A stretch of 64,000 nt of DNA, from positions 558,001 through 622,000 of the forward strand of contig NZ_VOBC01000002.1 of NCBI RefSeq assembly GCF_008369195.1. Direction: 5' to 3'. The position numbers were made by a program, and so were the translations under genes. Below, one piece after another: positions 34,561-43,349 of this stretch. How positions within the stretch are numbered: position 1 is the stretch's first letter; each line of letters opens with the position of its first letter. The DNA is from Sporosarcina sp. ANT_H38 (GTDB taxonomy: Bacteria; Bacillota; Bacilli; Bacillales_A; Planococcaceae). Below the pieces are notes generated by a model, which saw nothing but the letters and a program-made list of their open reading frames with translations, had not been told where the DNA came from and made no database searches.

Positions 34561-34597
34561 AAAAAAACTACATAGACTAGTACTCTACGTAGTTTTT
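34561..34597 (-). terminator. Terminator of the lar operon
   Basis: AAAACTAC-A-TAGA pairs with TCTA-C-GTAGTTTT around a short loop; it lies immediately after the larC stop on the minus strand and has A and T runs on both sides. Confidence 0.85.
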
Positions 34598-34609
34598 CGA
34601 AGAATTTTT

Positions 34610-36007
34610 TTAATTTCCCACTTGCTCTCTAGCTGCTTGTTGAACAGAAAGATATACATCGACGATTGGAACCTCATATTGAGAAGCGACTCTTTTTACA
34701 TCTTCATACTCAGGAGAGATTTTCATAATTTCGCCTTCAAGTTTACCTACTTTAACGGTTACTTTTCCATAAGCTGTTTCCACCGACCTAAACTCACGCT
34801 CTAAAATCCGACGTGACCATTCTGATTTACGAACACCGAAAGTACTGGTTTCGCGTAATAAAAGCTTCTCTAGAGCAAGAGATTTTTCCGGCTTTGTTAA
34901 AACTGTTATTAACGTTCCAGGTCTGCTTTTTTTCATTGATACAGGCGTGAAATAAACGTCTAGAGCTCCTTCCGCCAATACCTTTTCCATAGTATAGCCA
35001 AGAGCCTCACCAGTAAAATCGTCTAGTTGGCACTCCAGAACAATTATTTTTTCACGTTGCGAAGCCTTTTCTTCATTGAATAAAACGGCTCTTAAGACGT
35101 TTGGATGTTCGAAATCCTTTTTGCCTGCTCCGTAACCAATATTCTCTATTACCAGTGCAGGCATATAGCCGAACTCATCTGACAAAGCTTTAACAAATCC
35201 TGCTCCAGTTGGGGTCGTTAACTCCCCTTTCACATGAAAGTCTGCTAAAGGTACACCTTTCAATATTTCAGCAGTTGCTGGAGCAGGAATCGGATAAAGT
35301 CCATGTGCTATCATTATTTTTCCGTATCCCGTTGGTACTGGAGAAGCAATAATTTTACCAATATCTAAACTTTCTAGTGCCAAACAAACACCGATTACAT
35401 CAATTATTGAATCCATGGCACCCACTTCATGGAAGTGGACATCTTTCGGATCCATTCCATGCACTTTTCCTTCGGCTTCTGCAATCACTTGAAAAACAGC
35501 CAAACTTCTTTCTTTCACCCGAACCGGTAGTTCACTGTTTTTAATCATGTCTAAAATAGTGGCCGCTTTTCGATGAGAATGATGGTGATGACCATCGTGC
35601 GTATGATCTTCTAGTTCATGACTATGGTCGTGAGTATGTTCATGACTATGTTCATGACTATGTTCATGACTATGTTCATGACTATGTTCATGACTATGTT
35701 CATGACTATGTTCATGACTATGTTCATGACTATGTTCATGACTATGTTCATGACTATGGTCGTGACTATGCTCGTATGTATGTTGGTGATCATGCTCTTC
35801 TGAAGTCGATTCCATAAATCGTAGATCCAACAGTTTAGCAGATATTCCTCTCTTATCGACTTGCTTTACATCTAATGAAAAGGAATCTATCGGGAGCCCC
35901 TTTAGCTGTTCTCTTATATAATTAATGTTTGCTCCTAAATCAATTAATGCTGAAAGTGTCATATCACCGGAAATTCCCGATTGACAATCAAGAAACAGGA
36001 TCTTCAT
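34610..36007 (-). CDS. larC: LarC nickel-insertion protein with expanded His-rich repeat
   Basis: 465 residues. LarC (pyridinium-3,5-bisthiocarboxylate mononucleotide nickel chelatase) inserts nickel in the last step of nickel-pincer nucleotide synthesis. The N terminus (LFLDCQSGISGDMTLSALIDLGA) and the core (FHEVGAMDSIIDVIG, TPTGAGFVKAL, VLECQLDDFTGEALGY) match the family, usually about 400 residues. Residues about 75-145 form a His-Ser-His-Glu array built from ten 12-base repeats, a likely nickel store. The gene overlaps larB by 20 bp. Confidence 0.95.
   Translation of the reverse strand: MKILFLDCQSGISGDMTLSALIDLGANINYIREQLKGLPIDSFSLDVKQVDKRGISAKLLDLRFMESTSEEHDHQHTYEHSHDHSHEHSHEHSHEHSHEHSHEHSHEHSHEHSHEHSHEHSHEHTHDHSHELEDHTHDGHHHHSHRKAATILDMIKNSELPVRVKERSLAVFQVIAEAEGKVHGMDPKDVHFHEVGAMDSIIDVIGVCLALESLDIGKIIASPVPTGYGKIMIAHGLYPIPAPATAEILKGVPLADFHVKGELTTPTGAGFVKALSDEFGYMPALVIENIGYGAGKKDFEHPNVLRAVLFNEEKASQREKIIVLECQLDDFTGEALGYTMEKVLAEGALDVYFTPVSMKKSRPGTLITVLTKPEKSLALEKLLLRETSTFGVRKSEWSRRILEREFRSVETAYGKVTVKVGKLEGEIMKISPEYEDVKRVASQYEVPIVDVYLSVQQAAREQVGN
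35629..35772. repeat. 12-bp tandem repeat encoding the His-rich array in larC
   Basis: Ten consecutive copies of CATGACTATGTT (35641-35760, the last ending in GGT), read on the minus strand as His-Glu-His-Ser repeats. Because the unit is a multiple of three, slippage would change array length without breaking the frame. Confidence 0.95.
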
Positions 36008-36725
36008 AGTTTACCCCCTCTGAAACAAGTTTAAGAATAAGTGCAGCCTGATAACCTGCTCCAAATCCATTATCGATGTTTACCACGCTCATCCCCGAAG
36101 CACAGGAAGCTAGCATAGCAAGTAATGGCGTTATTCCTTGCAAATGAGCCCCGTATCCAACTGAAGTTGGTACAGCTATAACGGGTCTTTGAACCAGCCC
36201 GCCTACGACACTCGGAAGAGCTCCTTCCATTCCAGCTACTACAATAAGCACACTTGCCTTGTTTATGTCATTTCGATACGCCAATAAACGATCAATCCCG
36301 GCGACGCCAACATCATATAATCTACTCACCTTGCAACCCATCCAAGCTGCAGTAATCGCTGCTTCTTCTGCAACAAAAAGGTCTGAAGTGCCTGCACACA
36401 ACACCATTACCTCTCCGCCAAATTGTTGTGTTGGAGTGCCATATAATAAAATACGAGATGTTATGTCATATTGAGCTAAAGGAAATGCTTTTACAAGAGT
36501 TGCCCCTTTCTCTTCATCCACTCTTGTAATCATCACTTTTCCATGTTTCTCAATTAGCTTACTCATAATCGCTTGAATTTGCTCAACCGTTTTCCCTTCG
36601 CCATAAATGACCTCCGGAAAACCTTGACGTTTTTCTCGATCAAAATCTACTTTACAAAACCCTAAGTCCTCAAAACTCTCCATATCATCACCTATTTCTT
36701 CATCATAATAATAGCGGTTATACAT
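35988..36725 (-). CDS. larB: LarB, pyridinium bis-carboxylate synthase
   Basis: Up to 245 residues. LarB carboxylates and hydrolyses nicotinate adenine dinucleotide, the first step to the nickel-pincer cofactor. The N-terminal segment DLGFCKVDFDREKRQGFPEV and the PurE-like C-terminal domain (VAEEAAITAAWMG, DVGVAGIDRLLAY, ALPSVVGGLV, PTSVGYGA, NIDNGFGAGYQAAL) are typical. The start is either ATG 36725 or ATG 36683; the latter has AGGTGATG close by. Its 3' end overlaps larC. Confidence 0.94.
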   Translation of the reverse strand: MYNRYYYDEEIGDDMESFEDLGFCKVDFDREKRQGFPEVIYGEGKTVEQIQAIMSKLIEKHGKVMITRVDEEKGATLVKAFPLAQYDITSRILLYGTPTQQFGGEVMVLCAGTSDLFVAEEAAITAAWMGCKVSRLYDVGVAGIDRLLAYRNDINKASVLIVVAGMEGALPSVVGGLVQRPVIAVPTSVGYGAHLQGITPLLAMLASCASGMSVVNIDNGFGAGYQAALILKLVSEGVNYEDPVS

Positions 36726-36757
36726 CGTTTTTACATTTCCTATTAATAAAGAGAAAA

Positions 36758-36785
36758 GAACCCGTTCTATACCGAAATCGGGCTC
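36758..36785 (-). terminator. Possible partial terminator between larE and larB
   Basis: On the minus strand GAGCCCG pairs with CGGGTTC (one G-U pair) around 14 bases, followed by TTTTCTCTTTATT. It may lower larB-larC expression relative to larA-larE. Confidence 0.6.
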
Positions 36786-36822
36786 GTTTCTATGTATTTA
36801 TGTGTATCTCTTTAAAGAACCA

Positions 36823-37656
36823 TCAATTAACTTCTGCATTCAATAAATCAGCTGGCAATACTTCGTTCATGCTACCCGTACGGTAGCCGCGCAGATCCAG
36901 TGATACGTAATTAAAGCCGAGTGACGTTAACTTAAGTTGAATTTTTTCGCGGTGCTTTAGTAGTTCAGTAATTTCCTCTGGTGCAACCTCAATACGTGCT
37001 ACATTTTCATGGTAGCGTACTCGAACCATATCGATTCCAAGTTTTGCAATGAATTTTTCTGCTTGATCGACTTGTTCAATTTTACGTTTATCTAGTTTTG
37101 TTCCATAGGGAATTCTCGACGCAAGACTACATGATGCAGGTTTATTCCATACTGGCAGTTCAAGTTCTTTAGCAAGCTGTCTGACTTCTTGTTTGTATAA
37201 GTCCGCTTCCTGTAATACACTGCGAGCTCCTGCCTCAGTTCTTGCCCTCATGCCAGGGCGGAAATCGGCTACATCATCCATGATCATACCATCTAGCACA
37301 TAATCATAACCCAATTCTATAGCGAGCTGATTTAAATGAGAATACAGCAACTTCTTGCTGTAATACCAGCTATCAGGAGTATTTGCTATAATTCCTTCAT
37401 CTTCTAATTCTTTGATTTCAGTCTGATGCACGTTGACACCCATTTTTTCAGCAAGTTTAACTGCACCCTCAAATTCCTCTTCTCGGAATAACTCAGATGC
37501 AACAACAACTGCAAGAACATTCTCAGTTCCTAGTTCTTGCTGCGCTCTTTTCAACACTAATGTACTATCGACACCACCTGAAAAAGCTACAAGAACGCGA
37601 TTCATATTGGAAAGAATTTCACCAAGATGCTGGTTCTTTTCAACAATTTTATTCAT
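36823..37656 (-). CDS. larE: LarE sacrificial sulfur transferase
   Basis: 277 residues: an N-type ATP pyrophosphatase domain with the P-loop AFSGGVDST (residues 24-32), then the conserved stretches NTPDSWYYSKK and DGMIMDDVADFRPG. Cys176, in WNKPASCSLASRIPYG, falls at the same number and in the same context as the cysteine of Lactiplantibacillus plantarum LarE, which donates its own sulfur to the cofactor. It is therefore the single-cysteine, sacrificial type. The gene lies between larA and larB. Confidence 0.95.
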   Translation of the reverse strand: MNKIVEKNQHLGEILSNMNRVLVAFSGGVDSTLVLKRAQQELGTENVLAVVVASELFREEEFEGAVKLAEKMGVNVHQTEIKELEDEGIIANTPDSWYYSKKLLYSHLNQLAIELGYDYVLDGMIMDDVADFRPGMRARTEAGARSVLQEADLYKQEVRQLAKELELPVWNKPASCSLASRIPYGTKLDKRKIEQVDQAEKFIAKLGIDMVRVRYHENVARIEVAPEEITELLKHREKIQLKLTSLGFNYVSLDLRGYRTGSMNEVLPADLLNAEVN

Positions 37657-37705
37657 ATTTTCATCCCCATTTCTTATTGATATTTTATCTATACACTAGA
37701 CGGTA

Positions 37706-38980
37706 TTATACGAATGCCTTTTCCTCAACATATGGAATCGTTAAAGGACCTAAAGGGAGAACAGCTATTGTCATATCGGCTCCATATTTCTCTTTTAACT
37801 CTTCTATTGTTTTTTCAATATCATGCGTTGGTTTCAGCATAGTTCCTTTGACTTGTTCATCTGTAAGCTCGGAATATACATAGACATCTGCCCAAACTTG
37901 GATTACTGCCTGTTTTTGTACTTGCCATTGGTCAAATAATTTAAAATCAGGATTATTGATCATATCGAGTAATCCCTGAGGTGTATCTGCCATCTCGAAA
38001 ATCTTGGAATAGTTTCCGTGATCAGGAAGTCCATCTGAACATTCAGACGCAATAATGATAGAGCCGCCCTCTTTAACAATTTTATGTGATGCACTCATTC
38101 CTTTTACCGCTTGATAAAGATTTTGATCAAGTGGGTAACCGGAATTCGAAGCAATAACGACATCAAATCGATCATCACAGCGGAACATTGTATGTTCTTT
38201 AGCAAATGCGCAGCCTAAGTCATGTGCTTCATAAAGCTCTCCTGCAAAAACTGCTGTAATTCCTTTTTCACGATTGAGCGTAACATTTAACATGAAATTA
38301 GGCTTACACATACCGTTTATTTCACGAGTCATGTCTTGAACAGGATTATTAATCATATTGCCCCAAGTAGCTAGAGGATCGCCGATCATTCTTGCATTAT
38401 GAAAGGTCATGATCGTCTCAATTCCAGCTATTCCAGGCATTATTCCTTTTGGTCCTCCAGAAAAACCTGCGAAAAAGTGGGGTTCTATAAAGCCCGTTAC
38501 AATGCGAAAATCTGATTCAACATACTCTTTATTTAGATAAACATCACAGCCATATTTACTATGACCAAGGTTTACAAGTGTCTCTTCGTCATGGCAATTA
38601 TTATTTATAATTCGAATGTTATCGACAACCCACTCACCAAGCATTCCAACAAATTCTTCCCTCGTTTGATCACGATGTGTTCCTGTTCCATTAATAATCA
38701 CGAAATTCTCCAAAGGAACATGACCTAACTCTTCGATTAATAAAGGTACTAAAATGTGATTCGGAGTTGGCCTAGTAATATCACTAATTACAATGGATAC
38801 AATATCCGTAGATTTTACCGATTCTTTTAAGGGTGTTGAGCCAATTGGATTTCTTAATGCTTGTCGAATTGCTTCTTTTTCGTCCTCTAATGTAGATAAG
38901 TTTTTCGGTTCGATGATAAAAGAATTATCCGGTAAGTCTAATGAAATACCTTCTTTTCCATAGAGTATTTCCGTAATCAT
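37706..38980 (-). CDS. larA: LarA-family nickel-pincer racemase/epimerase
   Basis: 424 residues, full length. Residues equivalent to those of L. plantarum LarA are all present with preserved spacing: Asp67/Arg70 (SDITRPTPNH), His102 (GTGTHRD), His168 (FIEPHFFAGF), Lys178 which binds the cofactor (SGGPKGIMPG), His194 the nickel ligand (TFHNARMIGDP) and Lys293 (YQAVKGMS). The family interconverts stereoisomers of alpha-hydroxy acids. Homologues act on lactate, malate, other 2-hydroxy acids or aldonates, so lactate is not assured. Glycerate kinase and a sugar-acid permease just upstream point to glycerate or a sugar acid (inference). Confidence 0.9.
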   Translation of the reverse strand: MITEILYGKEGISLDLPDNSFIIEPKNLSTLEDEKEAIRQALRNPIGSTPLKESVKSTDIVSIVISDITRPTPNHILVPLLIEELGHVPLENFVIINGTGTHRDQTREEFVGMLGEWVVDNIRIINNNCHDEETLVNLGHSKYGCDVYLNKEYVESDFRIVTGFIEPHFFAGFSGGPKGIMPGIAGIETIMTFHNARMIGDPLATWGNMINNPVQDMTREINGMCKPNFMLNVTLNREKGITAVFAGELYEAHDLGCAFAKEHTMFRCDDRFDVVIASNSGYPLDQNLYQAVKGMSASHKIVKEGGSIIIASECSDGLPDHGNYSKIFEMADTPQGLLDMINNPDFKLFDQWQVQKQAVIQVWADVYVYSELTDEQVKGTMLKPTHDIEKTIEELKEKYGADMTIAVLPLGPLTIPYVEEKAFV

Positions 38981-39031
38981 TCTGAATACACCACTCTTCT
39001 GATAATTTGTAATTCTATAATTAAGATAACA

Positions 39032-39062
39032 CTTCTCCCCTATAAAATGATAGCGGGAGAAG
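39032..39062 (-). promoter_or_regulatory. Hairpin between kdgT and larA genes
   Basis: CTTCTCCC (39032-39039) pairs perfectly with GGGAGAAG (39055-39062). On the minus strand its tail TGTTATCTT is weak, so it looks more like a processing or attenuation site than a full terminator. Confidence 0.5.
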
Positions 39063-39085
39063 CACCTTTTTGACTTATTAATCTA

Positions 39086-40216
39086 TTAATTACTTAATGC
39101 TTCTTTGCTTTTTTTCGATTTCTTCTCTTTCTTTATTCCAGGGTATTCCTCAGTGCCATATATCCCTCGTTTCTTTTGATATCTATCGATCAAAATAACT
39201 CCAAGTGGACAGAGCAAAGAGGTGGCAATTGTTGATATGGAAATTTGTGCAGTAGCAATCGGAACAATACTCTGTATCATTTCAAAATCTGCCATACTCA
39301 TTGCACCTGAACCTAATGCTACTGATGCTGCCGCCAACACTGCGGCAGGTGTTGCAGCGGCATTTCCCGCTGTAGAAGCTTCTGCAATTGGAGCAATAAA
39401 GCTTTTTTCACCAGCTAATTTAAATGCGATAATGGCCATTCCTCCAGTAAGAACAAATGTTAGGATAGCAATAGCTAACCCTCCTGCAAGGACAGATGGA
39501 TTTAAGAAATTCGCCAAGTTCATGCCAGCTCCTAGTGCAAAAGCAAAAAATGGTATTGTTAACGTCTCGCCTGGCTTTAATAATTCGCGTATTTTCGGGT
39601 CTAAATTCCCTAGAATCATTCCAATACCAATTGGTAATAAAACAGCAATAAATGCAATCATCGGGAGAGTAGTTCCTAAAAGACCTAGAGATACCAGTGT
39701 TAAAAAAGGACCGTCATTAATAGCAAGAATAGATAGCCCTCCTACATCGGATCTATTCCCATATTGTCCAGTTAAAGCCGCATACATTCCGCTGTTACTA
39801 TTTGTCATCCCAGCAATAATCGCCAAAGTGGAAAGCCCCAATACGCCAGTCCATGGATCAAAGAAGAAACCGAACGCTACACCGACCGCTAGTCCCGTAA
39901 AATACTTCGTACTGGTTAGTATGACGCCTTTTTTCAAAGCCCTACCGCCTACTTTTAAATTCATCTGGCTTCCTACACAGAATAAAAACAAAGCAATAAG
40001 TACTAATGCACCATCTTTAAATAATTGCTGCGAAAATCCACCTATTCTCAAGAATTCATAAAAACCATCAGCTGTTGGTGCTGTCCCTAATGACTTCAAA
40101 ACCTTCATTACTATTGGAATGTGCAATTGGTCAATGGTATTCAATGTAGCCCCTAGTAAAAGTGGAACTACCATCATGCCGCCCGGTACTTTCTCGATCG
40201 TTTCTTTAATCCTCAA
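39086..40216 (-). CDS. 2-keto-3-deoxygluconate-type permease
   Basis: 376 residues with about ten helices, matching the KdgT family (VPGGMMVVPLLLGATLNT at the N terminus; GMTNSNSGMYAALTGQYG; FALGAGMNL; AEASTAGNAAATPAAVLAA). The family imports 2-keto-3-deoxygluconate with protons, but members in other contexts may carry related acids. The start TTG at 40216 overlaps the glycerate kinase stop (TTGA) with AGGGAGG upstream. No KDG kinase or aldolase gene is adjacent, which suggests a different substrate here. Confidence 0.88.
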   Translation of the reverse strand: MRIKETIEKVPGGMMVVPLLLGATLNTIDQLHIPIVMKVLKSLGTAPTADGFYEFLRIGGFSQQLFKDGALVLIALFLFCVGSQMNLKVGGRALKKGVILTSTKYFTGLAVGVAFGFFFDPWTGVLGLSTLAIIAGMTNSNSGMYAALTGQYGNRSDVGGLSILAINDGPFLTLVSLGLLGTTLPMIAFIAVLLPIGIGMILGNLDPKIRELLKPGETLTIPFFAFALGAGMNLANFLNPSVLAGGLAIAILTFVLTGGMAIIAFKLAGEKSFIAPIAEASTAGNAAATPAAVLAAASVALGSGAMSMADFEMIQSIVPIATAQISISTIATSLLCPLGVILIDRYQKKRGIYGTEEYPGIKKEKKSKKSKEALSN

Positions 40217-41373
40217 ATTAATAACCTCCCTTTTTCTTTTACGCTTTGATGGAAATAAGATCGAACAACTTGCTCTGCACTTAACGCTAGTAATTCCTCT
40301 GCATTATTAATAGCCTCTTTTAAAGACATCGGTCTATTTATAATGCTAGTTATACTTACAACACCGAAGTCATGAAGGACTTCAACTCCCTCCCCAATAG
40401 ATCCTGCTAAAATAACGGTTGGAACATTTTTACTTTTCGCCATTTGAGCAACTCCAAGTGGGGTTTTTCCAAATGCTGTTTGGCTATCTACTTGTCCTTC
40501 TCCTGTGATTACAAGATCGGCATTTAACAATTCGCCTTCCAGTTTAATATAATCAAGAACTACATCTACTCCTCGTTTCATTTCAACTGGGAAAAATGCT
40601 TGAAAGGCTCCTCCGATTCCACCTGCTGCACCAGCTCCTGGTTTACTGTGAAGTTTGATTCCCGTTTCCTTAGCAACCACATCTGCCCAATTAGCTAGGT
40701 TACTATCCAACATGTCAACTTCTTCAGCTGTAGCTCCTTTTTGAGGGCCAAAAACATGAGAAGCTCCATTTGGTCCAATGAGCGGGTTTTGAACATCGGA
40801 AGCAATTATAAACTTGCTATCTTTAATTCGTTTATCAAAAGAATCCAGTTTGAGCCTGTTCACCTTGTTTAATTCGCCACCCCCTCGATTGATTTCGTTT
40901 CCTAGTTCATCCAAAATTTCTAGTCCTAGCACCTGAAGCATCCCTGCTCCTCCATCGTTTGTTGCGGATCCTCCCAAACCAATAATGAAGGATGAAAAAC
41001 CGTCATCTAGAGCCTGTCGAATCAACTGTCCAGTGCCATATGTTGTTGCTTCTAGAGGTGAAAAATTATCCTCTGGTACCAGGTGTAGTCCGGATGCAGA
41101 TGCCATTTCAATGACACATGTTTCACCATCTCCTAATACTCCATATGCTGCTTCTATCTGATCTCCTAAGGGTCCTATAACGGAAACATTTATTATTTCC
41201 CCCCCGGTTGCTGCAACTAAAGTTTCCATCGTCCCTTCGCCACCATCACCGATAGGGAGCAATACGGTTTCAGCATCGCTAAAGGCTTTTTTAATCCCCC
41301 TATTTATGGCATTTGCCGCTTCCACGGCACTTAAACTTCCTTTAAATGAGTCTGGTGCAATAATTATTTTCAT
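40213..41373 (-). CDS. Glycerate kinase (GlxK/GarK class)
   Basis: 386 residues of the class II glycerate kinase family: IIAPDSFKGSLSAVEAANAI at the N terminus, PIGDGGEGTMETLV, GLGGSATNDGGAGMLQ and ADLVITGEGQVDSQTAFGKTP. It phosphorylates D-glycerate, usually to 2-phosphoglycerate. It is first in the operon, with GGAGGATTTC before the ATG and a cre site just upstream. Its presence is the strongest hint that the pathway converges on glycerate. Confidence 0.93.
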   Translation of the reverse strand: MKIIIAPDSFKGSLSAVEAANAINRGIKKAFSDAETVLLPIGDGGEGTMETLVAATGGEIINVSVIGPLGDQIEAAYGVLGDGETCVIEMASASGLHLVPEDNFSPLEATTYGTGQLIRQALDDGFSSFIIGLGGSATNDGGAGMLQVLGLEILDELGNEINRGGGELNKVNRLKLDSFDKRIKDSKFIIASDVQNPLIGPNGASHVFGPQKGATAEEVDMLDSNLANWADVVAKETGIKLHSKPGAGAAGGIGGAFQAFFPVEMKRGVDVVLDYIKLEGELLNADLVITGEGQVDSQTAFGKTPLGVAQMAKSKNVPTVILAGSIGEGVEVLHDFGVVSITSIINRPMSLKEAINNAEELLALSAEQVVRSYFHQSVKEKGRLLI

Positions 41374-41386
41374 GAAATCCTCCTTC

Positions 41387-41400
41387 AGAAAGCGCTTTCA
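41387..41400 (-). promoter_or_regulatory. cre site (CcpA) in front of glycerate kinase
   Basis: AGAAAGCGCTTTCA on the plus strand, TGAAAGCGCTTTCT on the minus strand, a near-perfect catabolite-responsive element. It lies 14 bases before the glycerate kinase start and just upstream of its ribosome binding site, so CcpA would block transcription when preferred sugars are available. Confidence 0.85.
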
Positions 41401-41517
41401 ATTACTTATTCTAAATTATAAAAATATTGACTCAACTAGTCTATAGCTATACCATATGAAAATAAGATCGAATTCTATCTGTTTTTCGTCTACTTCGACT
41501 AAAGGATGAGAAAACCT

Positions 41518-42624
41518 ATGCATATGCTAACGAAAGAAATTGCAAATGAGATTGTAAAAGAGACCTCTATACGCCTTCATCGCAACGTTAATATTATGAA
41601 TACAGAAGGGATAATTATTGCCACACAAGATAAATCTAGAATTGGTTCTATTCACAATGGAGCCATAGAAGTTCTTAAAAGCGGAAAAACACTTACTATT
41701 CATGAAGATGAAAACAACAATTGGGAAGGTTCCCAGCCAGGAGTCAATCTCCCAATTGTTTTTCTAGAACAAATTATAGGTGTTATTGGAATTACAGGGG
41801 ATCCCGATGAAATGGGCAGTGTTGGAGAACTGGTTAAAATGACTACAGAACTAATGATTCGACAGGAATTTATGGACTTACAGATGGAGTGGAAACAGCG
41901 AACAAAAGAGACAATAATTGAACAACTATTAAAAAGTGATGCTTCTGTTACCAGTATTGATCAAAGCCTCAGTTTACTTGGCTTGCATCTTAGACCTCCT
42001 TTTACAACGACTGTTATTCAAATAACAAAAAGATCCGTACCCAATCGCACATTAGTTCAAAAAATCGAAGAAATAATTGGCCTAAAAAATGGAATTGTTA
42101 GCTTTGTAAATGTTAACCGTATATTTATAACTATTTTCGGAATTGAAGAAAAAGAAAGTGTTGAAATGATAGAAGACATTTACACGCTATTAAAAAAACA
42201 GAATGTTATCTCTCGAATGGCATATAGCCTACCTTTTAGTACGCTAGATACATTCAGTCAATCGTATAAAGACTGTGACATAACACTGAAAACAAGCGAT
42301 CCTGATAGTGATATTGTTTCATTTGCTCAAATTGAAGCAAAGGCATTGATCTATCAAGTTGACGAAAGGTTAGCCGAACGTTTTTCTCATCGAGTATTAA
42401 ATGGTTTCGATGAAAACAAAGCAAGAACATTGGAAGCTTTCTTTGTTAATGATTTGAATATCCAAAAAACGGCGAACGATTTATATGTGCACAGAAATAC
42501 ATTGATCTATCGTTTGAATAAAATTATAGAAGATACGGGGTATGATCCTAGAAAGTTCAAGGATGCTTTGATCTTACAAGTGGCTCTGTGGTTGTTTCAA
42601 AAAGCAGAGAAAAATGATAGTTGA
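41518..42624 (+). CDS. CdaR-family sugar-diacid regulator
   Basis: About 368 residues. N-terminal sugar-diacid recognition domain (EIANEIVKETSIRLHRNVNI, EGIIIATQDKSRIGSIHNGA), a degenerate middle domain, and a C-terminal helix-turn-helix (IQKTANDLYVHRNTLIYRLNKI). CdaR activators respond to glucarate, galactarate or glycerate. I prefer ATG 41518 over 41506, since AAAGGATGAG would touch the earlier one. It diverges from the glycerate kinase operon and is the likely activator. Confidence 0.9.
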   Translation: MHMLTKEIANEIVKETSIRLHRNVNIMNTEGIIIATQDKSRIGSIHNGAIEVLKSGKTLTIHEDENNNWEGSQPGVNLPIVFLEQIIGVIGITGDPDEMGSVGELVKMTTELMIRQEFMDLQMEWKQRTKETIIEQLLKSDASVTSIDQSLSLLGLHLRPPFTTTVIQITKRSVPNRTLVQKIEEIIGLKNGIVSFVNVNRIFITIFGIEEKESVEMIEDIYTLLKKQNVISRMAYSLPFSTLDTFSQSYKDCDITLKTSDPDSDIVSFAQIEAKALIYQVDERLAERFSHRVLNGFDENKARTLEAFFVNDLNIQKTANDLYVHRNTLIYRLNKIIEDTGYDPRKFKDALILQVALWLFQKAEKNDS

Positions 42625-42708
42625 TGCAGGCATACTCACTTCTAATCATGAGACATTAACAGGGCTGGCTGAAGTTACGTGGTTTTAGCAATTTAAGAAA
42701 AGCATATG

Positions 42709-42850
42709 CGCCCGAAAAGCGCTGGAGGACCTCAGGATAAAGGCTTTCCTTGCCTTTATCTTGAGGACTGAAGCAACTCGAGGGGCTAAGCGCTGGAGTC
42801 TAGACAATATACCAGGTGAAAAACCTATACTTTCTTACCTTTCAAAAAAG
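42709..42850. repeat. Structured dispersed intergenic repeat
   Basis: CCCGAAAAGCGCTGGAGG, then a strong hairpin GATAAAGGC/GCCTTTATC within CCTCA...TGAGG, then AAGCGCTGGAGTCTAGACA and CCAGGTGAAAAAC. The last part matches 9469-9535. It fills most of the region after the CdaR-type gene. Confidence 0.65.
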
Positions 42851-42955
42851 AAGCTTAAACCATAGCGGCTTATAGCTTCATGCGATGTTTATTAAAAATT
42901 ATTTGTAACGCTTAACAGTATCTCTTTTCTATAAATCTGCAGTCCATTAATTAAG

Positions 42956-43309
42956 TTACCCGCGCCAAGCACTCATACCGCCTGTAACGTTCAAAACATC
43001 CGTAAAACTGGCTTTCTTCAATATCTTCGCCGCTTGTCCGCTTCGCATCCCACTTTGACAAATAACGACAGTTTCCTTCGATTTGTCTAAGCCATCCAGT
43101 TGTGATTTCAATGTATTCAAAGGAATGTTTTTAAATTCTTTGATATGCCGTCCTTTATATTCACCAGGTGTCCTAACGTCGATGAACTGCACTGATTTAT
43201 TCTTCAATAATCCTTTCAAGTCCTCTGTCGAAACAGAACGAACACCTTTAGCCGGCAACATGCGCCAGGCAAAAAATCCAATAACTAGTAAAATAAAAAA
43301 CCACATCAT
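42956..43309 (-). CDS. Membrane-anchored rhodanese (YqhL-like)
   Basis: 117 residues: an N-terminal transmembrane helix (MMWFFILLVIGFFAWRMLPA) followed by one rhodanese domain with the catalytic loop VICQSGMRSGQ. It should transfer sulfane sulfur at the inner face of the membrane. AGGAGGACAA precedes the ATG. A TATACC/GGTATA inverted repeat 40 bases upstream resembles the CstR operators near 25 kb, so it is probably a distant member of that regulon. Confidence 0.9.
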   Translation of the reverse strand: MMWFFILLVIGFFAWRMLPAKGVRSVSTEDLKGLLKNKSVQFIDVRTPGEYKGRHIKEFKNIPLNTLKSQLDGLDKSKETVVICQSGMRSGQAAKILKKASFTDVLNVTGGMSAWRG

Positions 43310-43349
43310 ATAAGTTGTCCTCCTAGTTTTCCTTTAATTCCACTAAAAA

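Noticed and set aside
35641..35760. Regular direct repeats considered as a CRISPR array
   Set aside because: Units are 12 bp, contiguous and without spacers, and lie within a coding frame; no cas genes.
35611..35803. Repetitive frames on both strands over the larC tandem repeat
   Set aside because: By-products of the 12-bp repeat; the larC frame explains it.
37706..38980. Firm assignment of the LarA homologue as lactate racemase
   Set aside because: Catalytic residues are shared by the whole family, and neighbours point to glycerate or sugar acids; no lactate genes are nearby.
39222..40061. 279-codon frame antisense to the KdgT-type permease gene
   Set aside because: Shadow of a GC-balanced membrane-protein gene; no ribosome binding site and no family resemblance.
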